From Ruminococcus flavefaciens (GTDB lineage: Bacteria > Bacillota > Clostridia > Oscillospirales > Ruminococcaceae), in the NCBI GenBank assembly GCA_002371825.1, contig DFHF01000036.1, forward strand, positions 494 through 18,533: a stretch of 18,040 bases of DNA. Direction: 5' to 3'. Of this stretch, positions 1 through 7,535 are shown one piece after another. Every line of letters begins with the position of its first letter. Within the stretch, counting starts at the first letter, position 1. The translations under genes were made by a program, and so were the position numbers. The notes below the pieces were generated by a model that made no database searches, was not told the origin of the DNA, and was given only the letters and a program-made list of their open reading frames with translations.

Positions 1-753
1 TTCTACCACCGTACCGTATTTGGCGATATCCTTTTGAAACTGTGTGTTCTGATAAAACGGATGATTTTCATTCTGAACTACCGCCGGCTTGATCTCACCG
101 CCCGATGTGACACGCTCATATTCATCGAGGGTATAATAGTTAGAAATACCGATAGACCGCAGCTTGCCGTCCCTTACACCCTGACACAGGGCTTTGTAGA
201 CCTCGGTATCATTGCTGCCTGATTGATGTATCAACATCAGGTCAATGTAATCAAGTCCGAGCCGTTCAAGCGAATCGTCAATAGAACTGTACGCTCTGTC
301 ATAGTTGGAAGGCATGACCTTTGTGGTGACAAAGACCTCCTCACGGGTTACGATACCATCATCGATCGCCCTCTGAATGCCATTGCCAACACCTGTTTCA
401 TTACCGTAATACTGCGCTGTGTCGATCAGCCGATAACCGTCTTTCAGCGCTTCGTAGACAGAGTTTTCCGCAGTATCATCGTCCTGTGTCCATGTACCAA
501 GTCCAAGAATGGGCATTTCATAGCCGCTGTTGAGCAATACGGTCTTACTTTCATAATCAAATTCTGTTGTCATATTACGCTGCTCCAATATCTTTCGTTT
601 CAGCAGGCATAGGTCAAAACCGCTCCATACCCCGTCATTGTCGAGATCGTAAGGCTTTCCCCGCAAATCTTCTTCTGTCGGTTTCGCAAGAAGAAAATCA
701 CTGAGATTCCGTACATCCTGCACGGTGTATTCGGTATCTTGGCTGCCGTTCAT
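1..753 (-). CDS. Dockerin-like module fused to an aldo/keto reductase (partial, runs off left edge)
   Basis: The frame is open from the ATG at 753 to the window edge (251 residues). Residues about 9-56 look like a Ruminococcus-type dockerin: a degenerate first half (TVQDVRNLSDFLL) and a clear second half with the calcium loop DLDNDGVWSGFDLCLLKR. From about residue 61 an aldo/keto reductase barrel follows (EMPILGLGTW), with the catalytic Asp and Tyr in LIDTAQYYGNE, the Lys in VTTKVMPSN and the His in DLMLIHQ. These reductases use NAD(P)H to reduce carbonyls and are normally cytoplasmic, whereas dockerins act outside the cell on cohesin scaffolds. No signal peptide is visible. A second possible start is the ATG at 573, preceded by GGAG, which would give an AKR without the dockerin. 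The 753 start lies 9 bases after the rhodanese stop and has no good ribosome binding site, so coupled translation or a frameshifted fusion is possible. The C-terminal part of the barrel is outside the window. Confidence 0.85.
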   Translation of the reverse strand, partial: MNGSQDTEYTVQDVRNLSDFLLAKPTEEDLRGKPYDLDNDGVWSGFDLCLLKRKILEQRNMTTEFDYESKTVLLNSGYEMPILGLGTWTQDDDTAENSVYEALKDGYRLIDTAQYYGNETGVGNGIQRAIDDGIVTREEVFVTTKVMPSNYDRAYSSIDDSLERLGLDYIDLMLIHQSGSNDTEVYKALCQGVRDGKLRSIGISNYYTLDEYERVTSGGEIKPAVVQNENHPFYQNTQFQKDIAKYGTVVE

Positions 754-761
754 TTCAAACG

Positions 762-1202
762 TTAGTTTGTAACTATCTCACCGGTCCAGTCGATGATTCC
801 GCCAAACTCGTAAATATGTGTATATCCCATATCAGCCAGCTTTTGTGAAGCTTCCTTGCTGCGCCGACCGCTTCGGCAATAGATCAGAATTATTTGGTCG
901 AGGGCGGGCAATTCCTTTGGCTGTTCCGTACCGATAGACTCGTTGGGAATAGGTATCGCTCCGGGGATATGACCGCTGTCATACTCGTCCTGCCGCCGTA
1001 CATCGACGATGATATGTCCGTCCTCAGCCTGCATCATTTCTTTGGCTTTTTCCTGCGTTATCTGCTGATAGGTCGCCGTTTCAGAAGCCGTTGTTGTCCG
1101 GACTTCCGACTGAACACCTTCCGACGAGCTTGTCCCATTTCCGCAGGCTGTCAGTAACAAGCATAAGGGTGCGACAACTGTAAGAGCTATTATTCTTCTC
1201 AT
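762..1202 (-). CDS. Rhodanese-domain lipoprotein
   Basis: The protein has 146 residues. It starts with a lipoprotein signal peptide: Met-Arg-Arg, a hydrophobic core, and the lipobox LTAC with the lipidated Cys at position 20. A Ser/Thr/Glu-rich linker leads to one rhodanese domain from about residue 45. Family motifs are IIVDVRRQDEYDSGHIPGAI and the active-site loop YCRSGRR, with the sulfur-carrying Cys at 109. It should be anchored to the outer face of the membrane and may transfer sulfane sulfur or handle thiols; the substrate cannot be read from sequence. The ATG at 1202 was chosen over an in-frame ATG at 1268 because AAGGTGG lies just upstream and the signal peptide then starts correctly. 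It is preceded by a truncated AKR stub and followed 8 bases later by the dockerin-AKR frame. Confidence 0.88.
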   Translation of the reverse strand: MRRIIALTVVAPLCLLLTACGNGTSSSEGVQSEVRTTTASETATYQQITQEKAKEMMQAEDGHIIVDVRRQDEYDSGHIPGAIPIPNESIGTEQPKELPALDQIILIYCRSGRRSKEASQKLADMGYTHIYEFGGIIDWTGEIVTN

Positions 1203-1215
1203 TTCACACACCACC

Positions 1216-1314
1216 TTATGGCAGGTTCTGCCGTTGATATTCGTTGTTTTCAAGCCTGTATGTGCCAAAGCCGATAAGCGGGATCATTTCTCCCCTGTGG
1301 ATCAGATATTCCAT
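1216..1314 (-). pseudogene. N-terminal stub of an aldo/keto reductase
   Basis: A 32-codon frame with a strong ribosome binding site (AAGGAG, 6 bases before the ATG at 1314) encodes a peptide beginning MEYLIHRGEMIPLIGFGTYR. This matches the first strand of aldo/keto reductases (IPxIGFGTY). The frame stops at 1216-1218, before any catalytic residue. The following DNA is the rhodanese ribosome binding site and start, so the rest of the reductase is missing. It differs from the N-terminus of the AKR at 1-753, so it is not simply a duplicated copy of that gene. The likely reading is a gene cut short by recombination. If transcribed, it could act as a short leader coupled to rhodanese translation. 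Confidence 0.65.
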
Positions 1315-1386
1315 AGCACGCTCCTTATATCTCGTTTATCTCTACTTTTAAAAGCTTCATGATCTATGCACCCCAATGGGTTCGCC

Positions 1387-1410
1387 GGAAGTCAGAAACA
1401 GGAAGTCAGA
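1387..1410. repeat. Tandem 10-base direct repeat GGAAGTCAGA
   Basis: GGAAGTCAGA occurs at 1387-1396 and again at 1401-1410, a 14-base period. It lies between the two divergent transcription units, about 110 bases upstream of the -35 box of the two-component operon. Direct repeats are a common format for OmpR-family binding sites, but the spacing and distance are not typical, so its function is a guess. Confidence 0.35.
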
Positions 1411-1483
1411 TCATTCTATTTATCATAATCACGCCTTACAGTCAATGCGTGTTTATTATCAAAAATATGAATTTTTTCCGCTG

Positions 1484-1503
1484 CCGAAAGGTATCGTTTT
1501 CGG
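1484..1503. promoter_or_regulatory. Inverted repeat upstream of the two-component promoter
   Basis: CCGAAA (1484-1489) and TTTCGG (1498-1503) form a 6-base dyad with an 8-base gap. It ends 16 bases before the -35 box at 1520, a position suited to an activator or to the operon's own response regulator. It could also be chance; only the sequence symmetry and position support it. Confidence 0.3.
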
Positions 1504-1519
1504 AATCTGTCGTTTTCTC

Positions 1520-1548
1520 TTGACAAATCTGTCAGAATATGATATATA
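1520..1548 (+). promoter_or_regulatory. Housekeeping-type promoter of the two-component/ABC operon
   Basis: TTGACA at 1520-1525 and TATATA at 1543-1548 are separated by exactly 17 bases, a near-consensus vegetative sigma factor promoter. A start near 1555 gives a leader of about 100 bases before the response regulator. The leader contains the palindrome at 1613-1624. Confidence 0.85.
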
Positions 1549-1612
1549 CAAAACAGGCAGCAAATGCAGAAGCCGGTCTCATGCCTGCAAAGCATAGCTG
1601 TAGATAAAAAGT

Positions 1613-1624
1613 TGATAATTATCA
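1613..1624. promoter_or_regulatory. 12-base perfect palindrome TGATAATTATCA in the leader
   Basis: TGATAATTATCA is a perfect palindrome lying downstream of the predicted transcription start and 16 bases before the ribosome binding site. It resembles half-site combinations of Fur-type operators (GATAAT hexamers), although it lacks the usual 7-1-7 spacing. A bound repressor here could act as a roadblock. Regulator identity is inference only. Confidence 0.35.
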
Positions 1625-1653
1625 TTTATATTCAGCATGAAAGGAGAATGTGT

Positions 1654-2325
1654 ATGTACAGTATTCTTGTGGCTGATGATGAAAAAGATGTGGTCGAACT
1701 TCTGAAGGATTATTTTGAACTCGGCGGATACTGCGTTTATACTGCATATAACGGTCCGCAGGCTATAGAAGCCGCGGCTAAGTCTCCGGATCTGATATTG
1801 CTTGATGTCAATATGCCCGGAGCAGACGGTTTTGAAGTCTGTTCAAGGATAAGGGAGTATGTCAGCTGCCCTATAGTTTTCCTGACCGCTAAGATCGAAG
1901 ATGAAGACAAGATAAGAGGCTTTGCTGCCGGCGGAGATGATTATATCATCAAGCCGTTCTCTCTCGATGAACTCGGTGCCCGTGCAGCTGCTCATATACG
2001 AAGAGACCACAGGGTACATTCTGTGAAGAATGTCAGGTTCTTCGGCAGCACAGTGATAGATTATACCGAAAAAGCACTGCGAATCAATGATAATGAGATA
2101 GAACTGGCAAACAAGGAATTCCGGATCATCGAACTGCTTTCCCTCAATACCGGTCAGGTATTCGACAAAGAACGGATTTATGAGAAAATATGGGGATATG
2201 ACGCCGAGGGCGACAGTTCGGTGATCGCTGAGCATATACGGCGCATCAGGGCTAAACTCGGTAAATTCGGTGAAGACAGACATATTGTAACGGTTTGGGG
2301 CGTTGGATACAAATGGGTAAAGTAA
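1654..2325 (+). CDS. OmpR/PhoB-family response regulator
   Basis: The protein has 223 residues. The N-terminal receiver domain (about 1-115) has the acidic pair at 8-9, the phosphoacceptor Asp51 in LLDVNMPGADGFEV, the conserved Thr in FLTAK and the Lys in IIKPF. The C-terminal winged-helix domain (about 125-221) shows LANKEFRIIELL, the RIYEKIWGY segment, the recognition helix VIAEHIRRIRAKLG and the terminal hairpin VTVWGVGYKW. The start at 1654 was chosen because AAGGAG (1641-1646) lies 7 bases upstream; the ATG at 1648 is too close. Its 3' end overlaps the kinase start. It should be phosphorylated by that kinase and control this operon, including the ABC transporter. The signal is unknown. 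Confidence 0.95.
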   Translation: MYSILVADDEKDVVELLKDYFELGGYCVYTAYNGPQAIEAAAKSPDLILLDVNMPGADGFEVCSRIREYVSCPIVFLTAKIEDEDKIRGFAAGGDDYIIKPFSLDELGARAAAHIRRDHRVHSVKNVRFFGSTVIDYTEKALRINDNEIELANKEFRIIELLSLNTGQVFDKERIYEKIWGYDAEGDSSVIAEHIRRIRAKLGKFGEDRHIVTVWGVGYKWVK

Positions 2326-3479
2326 ATAACAAAAGCATACCTGCCGTACTTCTGCGCTACCTCATAGTTTGCTTTGTGATATGTGCCGCAGGCGTTTTCG
2401 TCATATGCCTGCTGTCAGATCGTCTGGAGATGAGTTTGAAAGCAGCATCCATGAAGGCATGGTCCGGCAGTCATACATCAGGGCAGGCTTATGAATATGC
2501 AGCGGACGTGAGAAACGTGTCGGACAGCAGGATATATCCGGCTGTCCATTACGGAAGATATCTGGTCATCCCTCTCTGGTCGGTATTGTGTCTGTGGGTG
2601 ACGATAAACAGATTCTACAAGAAAGAAATGAAGCGACCTATAGATACACTCACTCAGGCTGCTGAAAAGATCCTTTCTGATGACCTCGATTTCACTGTGA
2701 AATGTGATTCTGATAATGAACTCGGGCAGCTTTGCGATTCCTTCGAGCAGATGAAGTGTGACCTCTACGAAAGCAATTATGTGCTCTGGAAATCTCTTGA
2801 GGAACGCAAACGTCTCAATTCCGCATTTTCTCACGACCTCAGAACACCTATCACCGTGCTCAAAGGCTATACCGAACTTATCAGCCGATTCGGCAACGGT
2901 ATCAGTCCGGAAAAGCAGTCTGAGATCATCAGCAAAATGTCCGGACAGGTCAGCCGCCTTGAAAGATATACCGAAAAAATGACAGGTCTGCATAAGCTGG
3001 AGGACATAATCCCCGAACCGGAACGCTGCTCTTTTGAAAAGCTCTGCGGACAGCTCAGTGAGACCGGAAGTCTGCTCTGCGGAAACTTCAGTTTCACGTT
3101 CAATGCCGGCTCAGAAAATGATGTTATGCTATGTACAGACACCGGTATCGTCATGCAGGTCTTCGAAAACATAATCGGAAATGCTCTGCGGTATGCTGAA
3201 AGCAGCATAGGCTGCTCTGCCGCCGTAAATGATGACATACTTTCGATAACTGTCACAGATGACGGAAAAGGTTTCTCGGATGAGGCACTGCGCCGGGCAT
3301 GGCAGCCTTTTTATCGTGATGAGACCAGCGACGAAAAGGAACACTTCGGTCTCGGGCTATATATATGCAGACTGCTTTGCAAAAAGTGCGGAGGTGATAT
3401 CTCCGTCAGCAACAGCGTATCCGGCGGAGGTTCAGTTACAGCAGCTTTTTCCGTAAAAGATCAAAAAGTAGATAAATAG
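2313..3479 (+). CDS. Membrane sensor histidine kinase (HAMP, HisKA, HATPase)
   Basis: The protein has 388 residues. Two membrane segments (about 11-34 and 82-99) flank a short extracytoplasmic loop of roughly 45 residues, too small for a typical ligand-binding domain. A HAMP linker follows (about 105-155), then HisKA with His174 in SAFSHDLRTPIT, and an ATPase domain with the N-box NIIGNALRYA, G1 box DDGKGF and G2 box HFGLGLYI. The ATG at 2313 overlaps the regulator gene by 13 bases, so the two are probably translationally coupled; a TTG at 2295 is a weaker alternative start. The small loop and ABC-transporter neighbours resemble kinases that sense membrane stress or work with the adjacent transporter, as known for antimicrobial-peptide detoxification systems. 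That role is inferred. Confidence 0.95.
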   Translation: MGKVNNKSIPAVLLRYLIVCFVICAAGVFVICLLSDRLEMSLKAASMKAWSGSHTSGQAYEYAADVRNVSDSRIYPAVHYGRYLVIPLWSVLCLWVTINRFYKKEMKRPIDTLTQAAEKILSDDLDFTVKCDSDNELGQLCDSFEQMKCDLYESNYVLWKSLEERKRLNSAFSHDLRTPITVLKGYTELISRFGNGISPEKQSEIISKMSGQVSRLERYTEKMTGLHKLEDIIPEPERCSFEKLCGQLSETGSLLCGNFSFTFNAGSENDVMLCTDTGIVMQVFENIIGNALRYAESSIGCSAAVNDDILSITVTDDGKGFSDEALRRAWQPFYRDETSDEKEHFGLGLYICRLLCKKCGGDISVSNSVSGGGSVTAAFSVKDQKVDK

Positions 3480-3498
3480 TTGAAATATAAGGATTATC

Positions 3499-3540
3499 AT
3501 AATGACATGACAGGGAATACCTTTCATGTCATTATTTTTT
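3499..3540 (+). terminator. Terminator/attenuator hairpin between kinase and ABC genes
   Basis: ATAATGACATGA (3499-3510) and TCATGTCATTAT (3524-3535) form a perfect 12-bp stem with a 13-base loop, ending in a run of six T at 3535-3540. The GGAGG ribosome binding site of the ABC ATPase starts at 3541, directly after the T run. The stem is AT-rich, so read-through is likely. It is placed to give less ABC transporter than regulator mRNA or to make transporter expression conditional. Confidence 0.75.
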
Positions 3541-3552
3541 GGAGGCGATGAT

Positions 3553-4449
3553 ATGTCGGACAACATAATCATAAAAGGCGTGAATAAATCCTACGGAAAA
3601 AAACAGGTGCTTTTCGATATCGACCTGACTATTGAAAAGGGAATGTTCGGTCTTCTGGGCAGAAACGGTGCAGGCAAGACGACACTTATGAAAACTCTTG
3701 CTGCTCTCCATAAGAAAAACAGCGGAGAGATCACAGTATGCGGCGTTCCTATTGAAAATGCCGCGGAGATAAGGGCTATGACCGGATACCTGCCTCAGGA
3801 ATTCTCAATGTATCCTTCAATGAGGACCGACGAAGTTCTGTGCTACCTCGGGACACTTTCCGGGATACCTTCAAGGGAATGCAAAAAACGTGTGACTTCT
3901 CTGCTCAGGCGCGTAGATCTCATCGAACACCGCCATAAAAAGATAAAGGAACTCTCAGGCGGCATGAAGCGAAGGCTCGGGATCGCTCAGGCTATACTGC
4001 ACGATCCCAAGGTCCTGATAGTTGACGAACCAACTGCCGGACTGGATCCGGAAGAGAGGATACGTTTCAGGAACCTTATGTGTGAACTGGCTGAGGACAG
4101 GATAGTCCTGCTGTCAACACACATTGTCGGCGATATCGAAGCTACATGCGAACAGATAGCAATTATGGATTCCGGAAAAATATTGTGGCGTGGTACAGTG
4201 AGCGAACTTTTAAAAGAAGCGGAAGGTCATATCTACACTGTCAATGTGGCAAAACGCTTCCTGCCGCAGATAAAAAAGGAATATATTGTGACAGGTATGC
4301 TTGCTCAGAATGAATATATTACTGTACGCATAGTTTCAGATGCAGAGCCGGATCTGCCGAATCCTGTACAGACTGCTCCTGATCTGGAAGGTGCTTATAT
4401 GTACTGCCTCCGCAGCAGAGGCTGTGATGTCTGCGGAGGTGATGAATAA
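3553..4449 (+). CDS. ABC transporter ATP-binding protein (ABC-2 exporter type)
   Basis: The protein has 298 residues. Walker A is GRNGAGKTT (36-44), the Q-loop lies in YLPQEF, the signature is LSGGM (134-138), Walker B is VLIVDEP (154-160) and the H-loop His190 is in LLSTHIV. The last 80 or so residues are an accessory domain typical of drug, bacteriocin or sodium exporters of the ABC-2 class. The start at 3553 has GGAGG (3541-3545) 7 bases upstream. Its stop codon overlaps the ATG of the first permease (TAATG at 4447-4451), indicating coupled translation. It should power the two membrane proteins that follow. The cargo is not evident; location next to a two-component system suggests antimicrobial defence or envelope maintenance. 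Confidence 0.95.
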   Translation: MSDNIIIKGVNKSYGKKQVLFDIDLTIEKGMFGLLGRNGAGKTTLMKTLAALHKKNSGEITVCGVPIENAAEIRAMTGYLPQEFSMYPSMRTDEVLCYLGTLSGIPSRECKKRVTSLLRRVDLIEHRHKKIKELSGGMKRRLGIAQAILHDPKVLIVDEPTAGLDPEERIRFRNLMCELAEDRIVLLSTHIVGDIEATCEQIAIMDSGKILWRGTVSELLKEAEGHIYTVNVAKRFLPQIKKEYIVTGMLAQNEYITVRIVSDAEPDLPNPVQTAPDLEGAYMYCLRSRGCDVCGGDE

Positions 4450-5684
4450 TGCTGTTTCTGAAAGAATGCAAAAAGGTCATTTTTTCACTCACATTCTGGA
4501 TATACTGCCTGATCGTTGTCCTCGACTTCACTTCTCAGTATTATCCGGATTGCCGAAAGGCTGCATCGCCGCCGTATGATGGATACAAGCTCTCCGAAGA
4601 CCATGGCCGCATAATGGAAGGGGCTGTAAAAAGTCTCGCAGAAGGATATCTGGCTAACCGGTACATCTGCTATCCTTTAGGGTTCTATAAAGCAGTCAAG
4701 CTGAATGAAAAAGAACGCGGACAGATAGAAGAATGCCTTGAAGAGCTCACCGGACTTTCCGCTGCAGAGATCAGCGCTCTTGATGAAAGTGCCGAAAAAT
4801 ACGGAGTCTACGACGGTCTGCATGAATACACCGGGTACACCATTGAGAGCATTCCCCTGTCTGATACGCTTACATATGAAAGATTCACTGAACTGATGGG
4901 TAAAGTTGATGATACACTCGGAGGCGGTTCGGATTTCAAGCCGGATGATCTCGTTTTCCACTTTTCAAAGGAGACACTGACCAAGGAAGAGGCTCTGAAA
5001 GAATATGCGGACTTTACCGACAAAGACCGTATAACAGGTGCGCTTGCAAGGCTTTTCAGCGACTATGCAGGGATAACACTCGGAATACTGCCTGTTTTTG
5101 TGGCTGCCGCTCTTACGGCTGCTGACAGGAAAAGAAGGATGACCGAACTTGTATATTCCCGCCGGATCTCATCTTTCCGCCTGATTTTCACAAGATTTGC
5201 CGCACTCACTGTGACCATGTTCGTCCCTGTACTGCTGACTATGGCAGCTGCACTCATACAGGCTGTAAGGATATACGGAGGAAGCAATATCAGCTATGCT
5301 GCGATGTTCACTGTACCCTCTTTCTGGCTGATACCGAATATCATGGAAGCAGCGGCGGCCGGAATGCTGCTGACCGAGTTGATATCAGGGGGAGCAGCGA
5401 TACTTGTACAGTTCGTATTGTGGTTCATCCCTTTGCTCAAGGACAGCGGCATGCTCTGGGGCAATATCAGCAGATTTACACTTATCTGCCGCCATAACTC
5501 ACTGTTTTACAGGGAACAATTCATAACGCACATGGGCGCCTTTGTATTCAGCCGCATTTTCTATATTCTGATATCACTCATACTCGTTTTACTTACAGTT
5601 TTAGTATATGAACTGAAGAGAGGAGGACGGTTCAATGGTGTTCGGCTGTTTGGTGAGAGCGGCATACTCAGACGCAAAGCATAA
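4449..5684 (+). CDS. ABC-2 type permease with large N-terminal extracytoplasmic region
   Basis: The protein has 411 residues. One membrane segment near the N-terminus (about 9-27) is followed by roughly 170 mostly hydrophilic residues, then a cluster of about five hydrophobic segments from about 208 to the C-terminus. This is the usual plan of ABC-2 subunits with a long first extracytoplasmic loop. The hydrophilic region contains YERFTELMGKVDDTLGGGS and other charged stretches with no catalytic motif that I recognise. It starts in the stop codon of the ATPase gene and ends 50 bases inside the second permease, so all three are coupled. It should form a heterodimeric channel with the product of 5635-6264. 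Substrate unknown. Confidence 0.85.
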   Translation: MLFLKECKKVIFSLTFWIYCLIVVLDFTSQYYPDCRKAASPPYDGYKLSEDHGRIMEGAVKSLAEGYLANRYICYPLGFYKAVKLNEKERGQIEECLEELTGLSAAEISALDESAEKYGVYDGLHEYTGYTIESIPLSDTLTYERFTELMGKVDDTLGGGSDFKPDDLVFHFSKETLTKEEALKEYADFTDKDRITGALARLFSDYAGITLGILPVFVAAALTAADRKRRMTELVYSRRISSFRLIFTRFAALTVTMFVPVLLTMAAALIQAVRIYGGSNISYAAMFTVPSFWLIPNIMEAAAAGMLLTELISGGAAILVQFVLWFIPLLKDSGMLWGNISRFTLICRHNSLFYREQFITHMGAFVFSRIFYILISLILVLLTVLVYELKRGGRFNGVRLFGESGILRRKA

Positions 5685-6264
5685 TTATCTTATACACTAT
5701 CTTCTTGCCGTTGCAGTCGTTCTGTCTATTCCAATGCTGTTCGGAGTGAACGATCTTGATGCAAAAGCGGCTGCTCAGCCTCTTGAATTAATGATGCCGT
5801 TTACCGGGATCATCCTCATGACACCGGTATTCATGCCGGAACAGGACGAAAACATCCGCGATACTGTCCGTGCCAAAAAAATGAGTTATGAATTGGTATG
5901 CCTGATGAGACTGCTCATGGCTGCGGCAGTCATGCTTGCGCTGACAGGTACATTCGTGCTGTTTATGAAATACTGCGGCTCGGATGTGTCGTTCAGGCAC
6001 TTCTGCGGTGCAGCTGTCAGTGCGGCTGCTGTGGGGAGCATCGGATTCTTCACAGCTGCCGTCAGCGATAATACGATCGTAGGATATATGGCTGCTGTCA
6101 TTTACTATGTAATGAATTTTCTTCTGAAAAGCAGGCTCGGGATGTTCTATGTATTCTCCATGTCATCCGGCAGCTTCAGTGAGAAGAAATGGCTGCTGCT
6201 CATTGCTGTACTGCTCAGTGCGGCAGGGCTGATCGGCAGAAGATACAGGACAAATATGATGTAA
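5635..6264 (+). CDS. Small ABC-2 type permease subunit
   Basis: The protein has 209 residues with about six hydrophobic helices (roughly 19-38, 51-68, 84-107, 122-141, 147-165 and 184-203) and almost no soluble domain. It overlaps the preceding permease by 50 bases. The ATG at 5635 is preceded by GAGGAGGA about 8 bases upstream. It lacks the large loop of its partner, so the transporter appears to be an asymmetric heterodimer energised by the ATPase. It is the last gene of the operon; no strong terminator is visible between it and the lipoprotein remnant at 6374. Confidence 0.8.
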   Translation: MVFGCLVRAAYSDAKHNYLIHYLLAVAVVLSIPMLFGVNDLDAKAAAQPLELMMPFTGIILMTPVFMPEQDENIRDTVRAKKMSYELVCLMRLLMAAAVMLALTGTFVLFMKYCGSDVSFRHFCGAAVSAAAVGSIGFFTAAVSDNTIVGYMAAVIYYVMNFLLKSRLGMFYVFSMSSGSFSEKKWLLLIAVLLSAAGLIGRRYRTNMM

Positions 6265-6373
6265 ATTGCCGGGATCACCGAATAATCGCAAATTACTTGC
6301 GTTACAGCATTGATTTCATCGAAAAAACATGCTAAAAAAGTAATTACAGTAATGATGCAAAGGAGCGCTTTTT

Positions 6374-7259
6374 ATGAAACTCATAAAACTGACAGCTGCT
6401 GCTATGAGCGTATTGATACTGCTGACCGGATGCGGACAAGCCGCTGTGTCATCAGCATATGCTGCTTCAATAACTACAACCGCCGCTGTACAGCATACAG
6501 ATGCCGAACCGGTATACACTCCCCCTGCGCAGGAATATGCTCCCCTGTAAATACTGATCCTGAGCCGTATGTGCCGCCTGCTCCGGCAGTCACGACTCAG
6601 ACAGCAGTCACAACTGCTGCTCCTCCCAAAACAACTACCGCTGCACCTGTTCCGGCAGATCTTACTCCCAAACAACTCATGAATAAAATGACCCTTGAAC
6701 AGAAAGTATGCCAGATGTTCATGGTAACACCAGAGGCACTGACAGGTATATCGCCAATGGTGGAAGTCGGTCAGGAACTGCAAAAGCAATGAAAAAAAAT
6801 CCCGTCGGCGGAATAATCTACTTCGCACAGAATCTCAATTCGCGAAGCCAGATAACCGCGATGATAAACAACACCCAGAATTTCTCAAAAGCTGCCTGCG
6901 GTATGGGTGTCTTTACCGCCATTGATGAAGAAGGCGGCACCGTTGCAAGAGCTGCCCAGAAACTTGGCACTACATCTTTCAGCAACATGGCTTACTATGG
7001 GCAGTACAATGACTCCGGTACCGCCTACAACATCGGAAATACTATCGGTACAGACCTCCGTGCTCTCGGTTTCAATGTGGACTTTGCACCCGTCGCTGAT
7101 GTGAATATTGATCCTAACAATGAACTCGGTGACCGCATATTCAGCTCCAATCCGGAAGTTGTCGCCAATATGGTCACCAATGTCAGCATGGGCATGCAGG
7201 ATGCAGGTGCCTCGGCAACCCTTAAACATTTCCCCGGACTTGGCGCAGAGAACGGCTGA
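6374..7259 (+). pseudogene. Decayed lipoprotein glycoside hydrolase family 3 (NagZ-like)
   Basis: A lipoprotein signal peptide starts at 6374 (ribosome binding site AAAGGAG; lipobox LLTGC). A Pro/Thr/Ala-rich linker follows, but the frame stops at 6546-6548. Reading resumes in another frame (NTDPEPYVPPAPAVTTQT, then TLEQKVCQMF) until a stop after EVGQELQKQ (TGA at 6790-6792). A third frame continues from about 6775 with KAMKKNPVGGIIYF, AIDEEGGTVAR, DFAPVADVNI, GDRIFSSNP and LKHFPGLG, ending at 7259. These are the ordered motifs of family 3 beta-N-acetylhexosaminidases, which trim peptidoglycan or chitin sugars. The first shift looks like a net +2 in a C-rich run; the second like loss of one base. 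The C-terminal part with the nucleophile Asp is absent, so the enzyme should be inactive. Two shifts could be assembly errors, but the truncation is harder to explain that way. Confidence 0.85.
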
Positions 7260-7398
7260 TATAATCCAGAAACCTGTTGAACTCGTGATTGAGAAAAAGA
7301 ATAAACCGCAAGAACCTGGTGGCGACGGAGACAACAATACTGAGAAAAAGAAGGATTTTACAAGAATCTTCTATCCGCACAAAAACACTGAAGGTTGA
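7252..7398 (+). other. Unrecognised reading-frame tail after the GH3 remnant
   Basis: A different frame is open from the end of the GH3 homology to the stop at 7396-7398, encoding a charged, low-complexity tail with ELVIEKKNKPQEPGGDGDN and ending FYPHKNTEG. It has no start codon or ribosome binding site of its own at the junction. It may be the 3' end of another gene brought next to the GH3 fragment by a deletion. I do not recognise the family. Confidence 0.3.
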
Positions 7399-7444
7399 AC
7401 CTAACTCTGCATAAACCGACTATTCCCCAATTAACTCCAACAAC

Positions 7445-7501
7445 GAGAACAGCTTTCAAGATCATGTATCTTCCCGGCCTTTGTGCCGGGTGGCTGTTCT
7501 C
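7445..7501 (+). terminator. Nested hairpin, possible terminator
   Basis: GAGAACAGC (7445-7453) pairs with GCTGTTCTC (7493-7501), 9 perfect bp. Inside the loop CCCGGC (7473-7478) pairs with GCCGGG (7485-7490), 6 bp with a 6-base loop. There is no T run after it, so intrinsic termination would be weak. It lies between the GH3 remnant and the phzF promoter. Confidence 0.45.
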
Positions 7502-7535
7502 TAACTATGTAATAATAAAATCTTGATACATTCTC

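Noticed and set aside
34..612. Two plus-strand frames at the left edge
   Set aside because: They lie opposite the dockerin-AKR gene, whose minus-strand motifs are clear.
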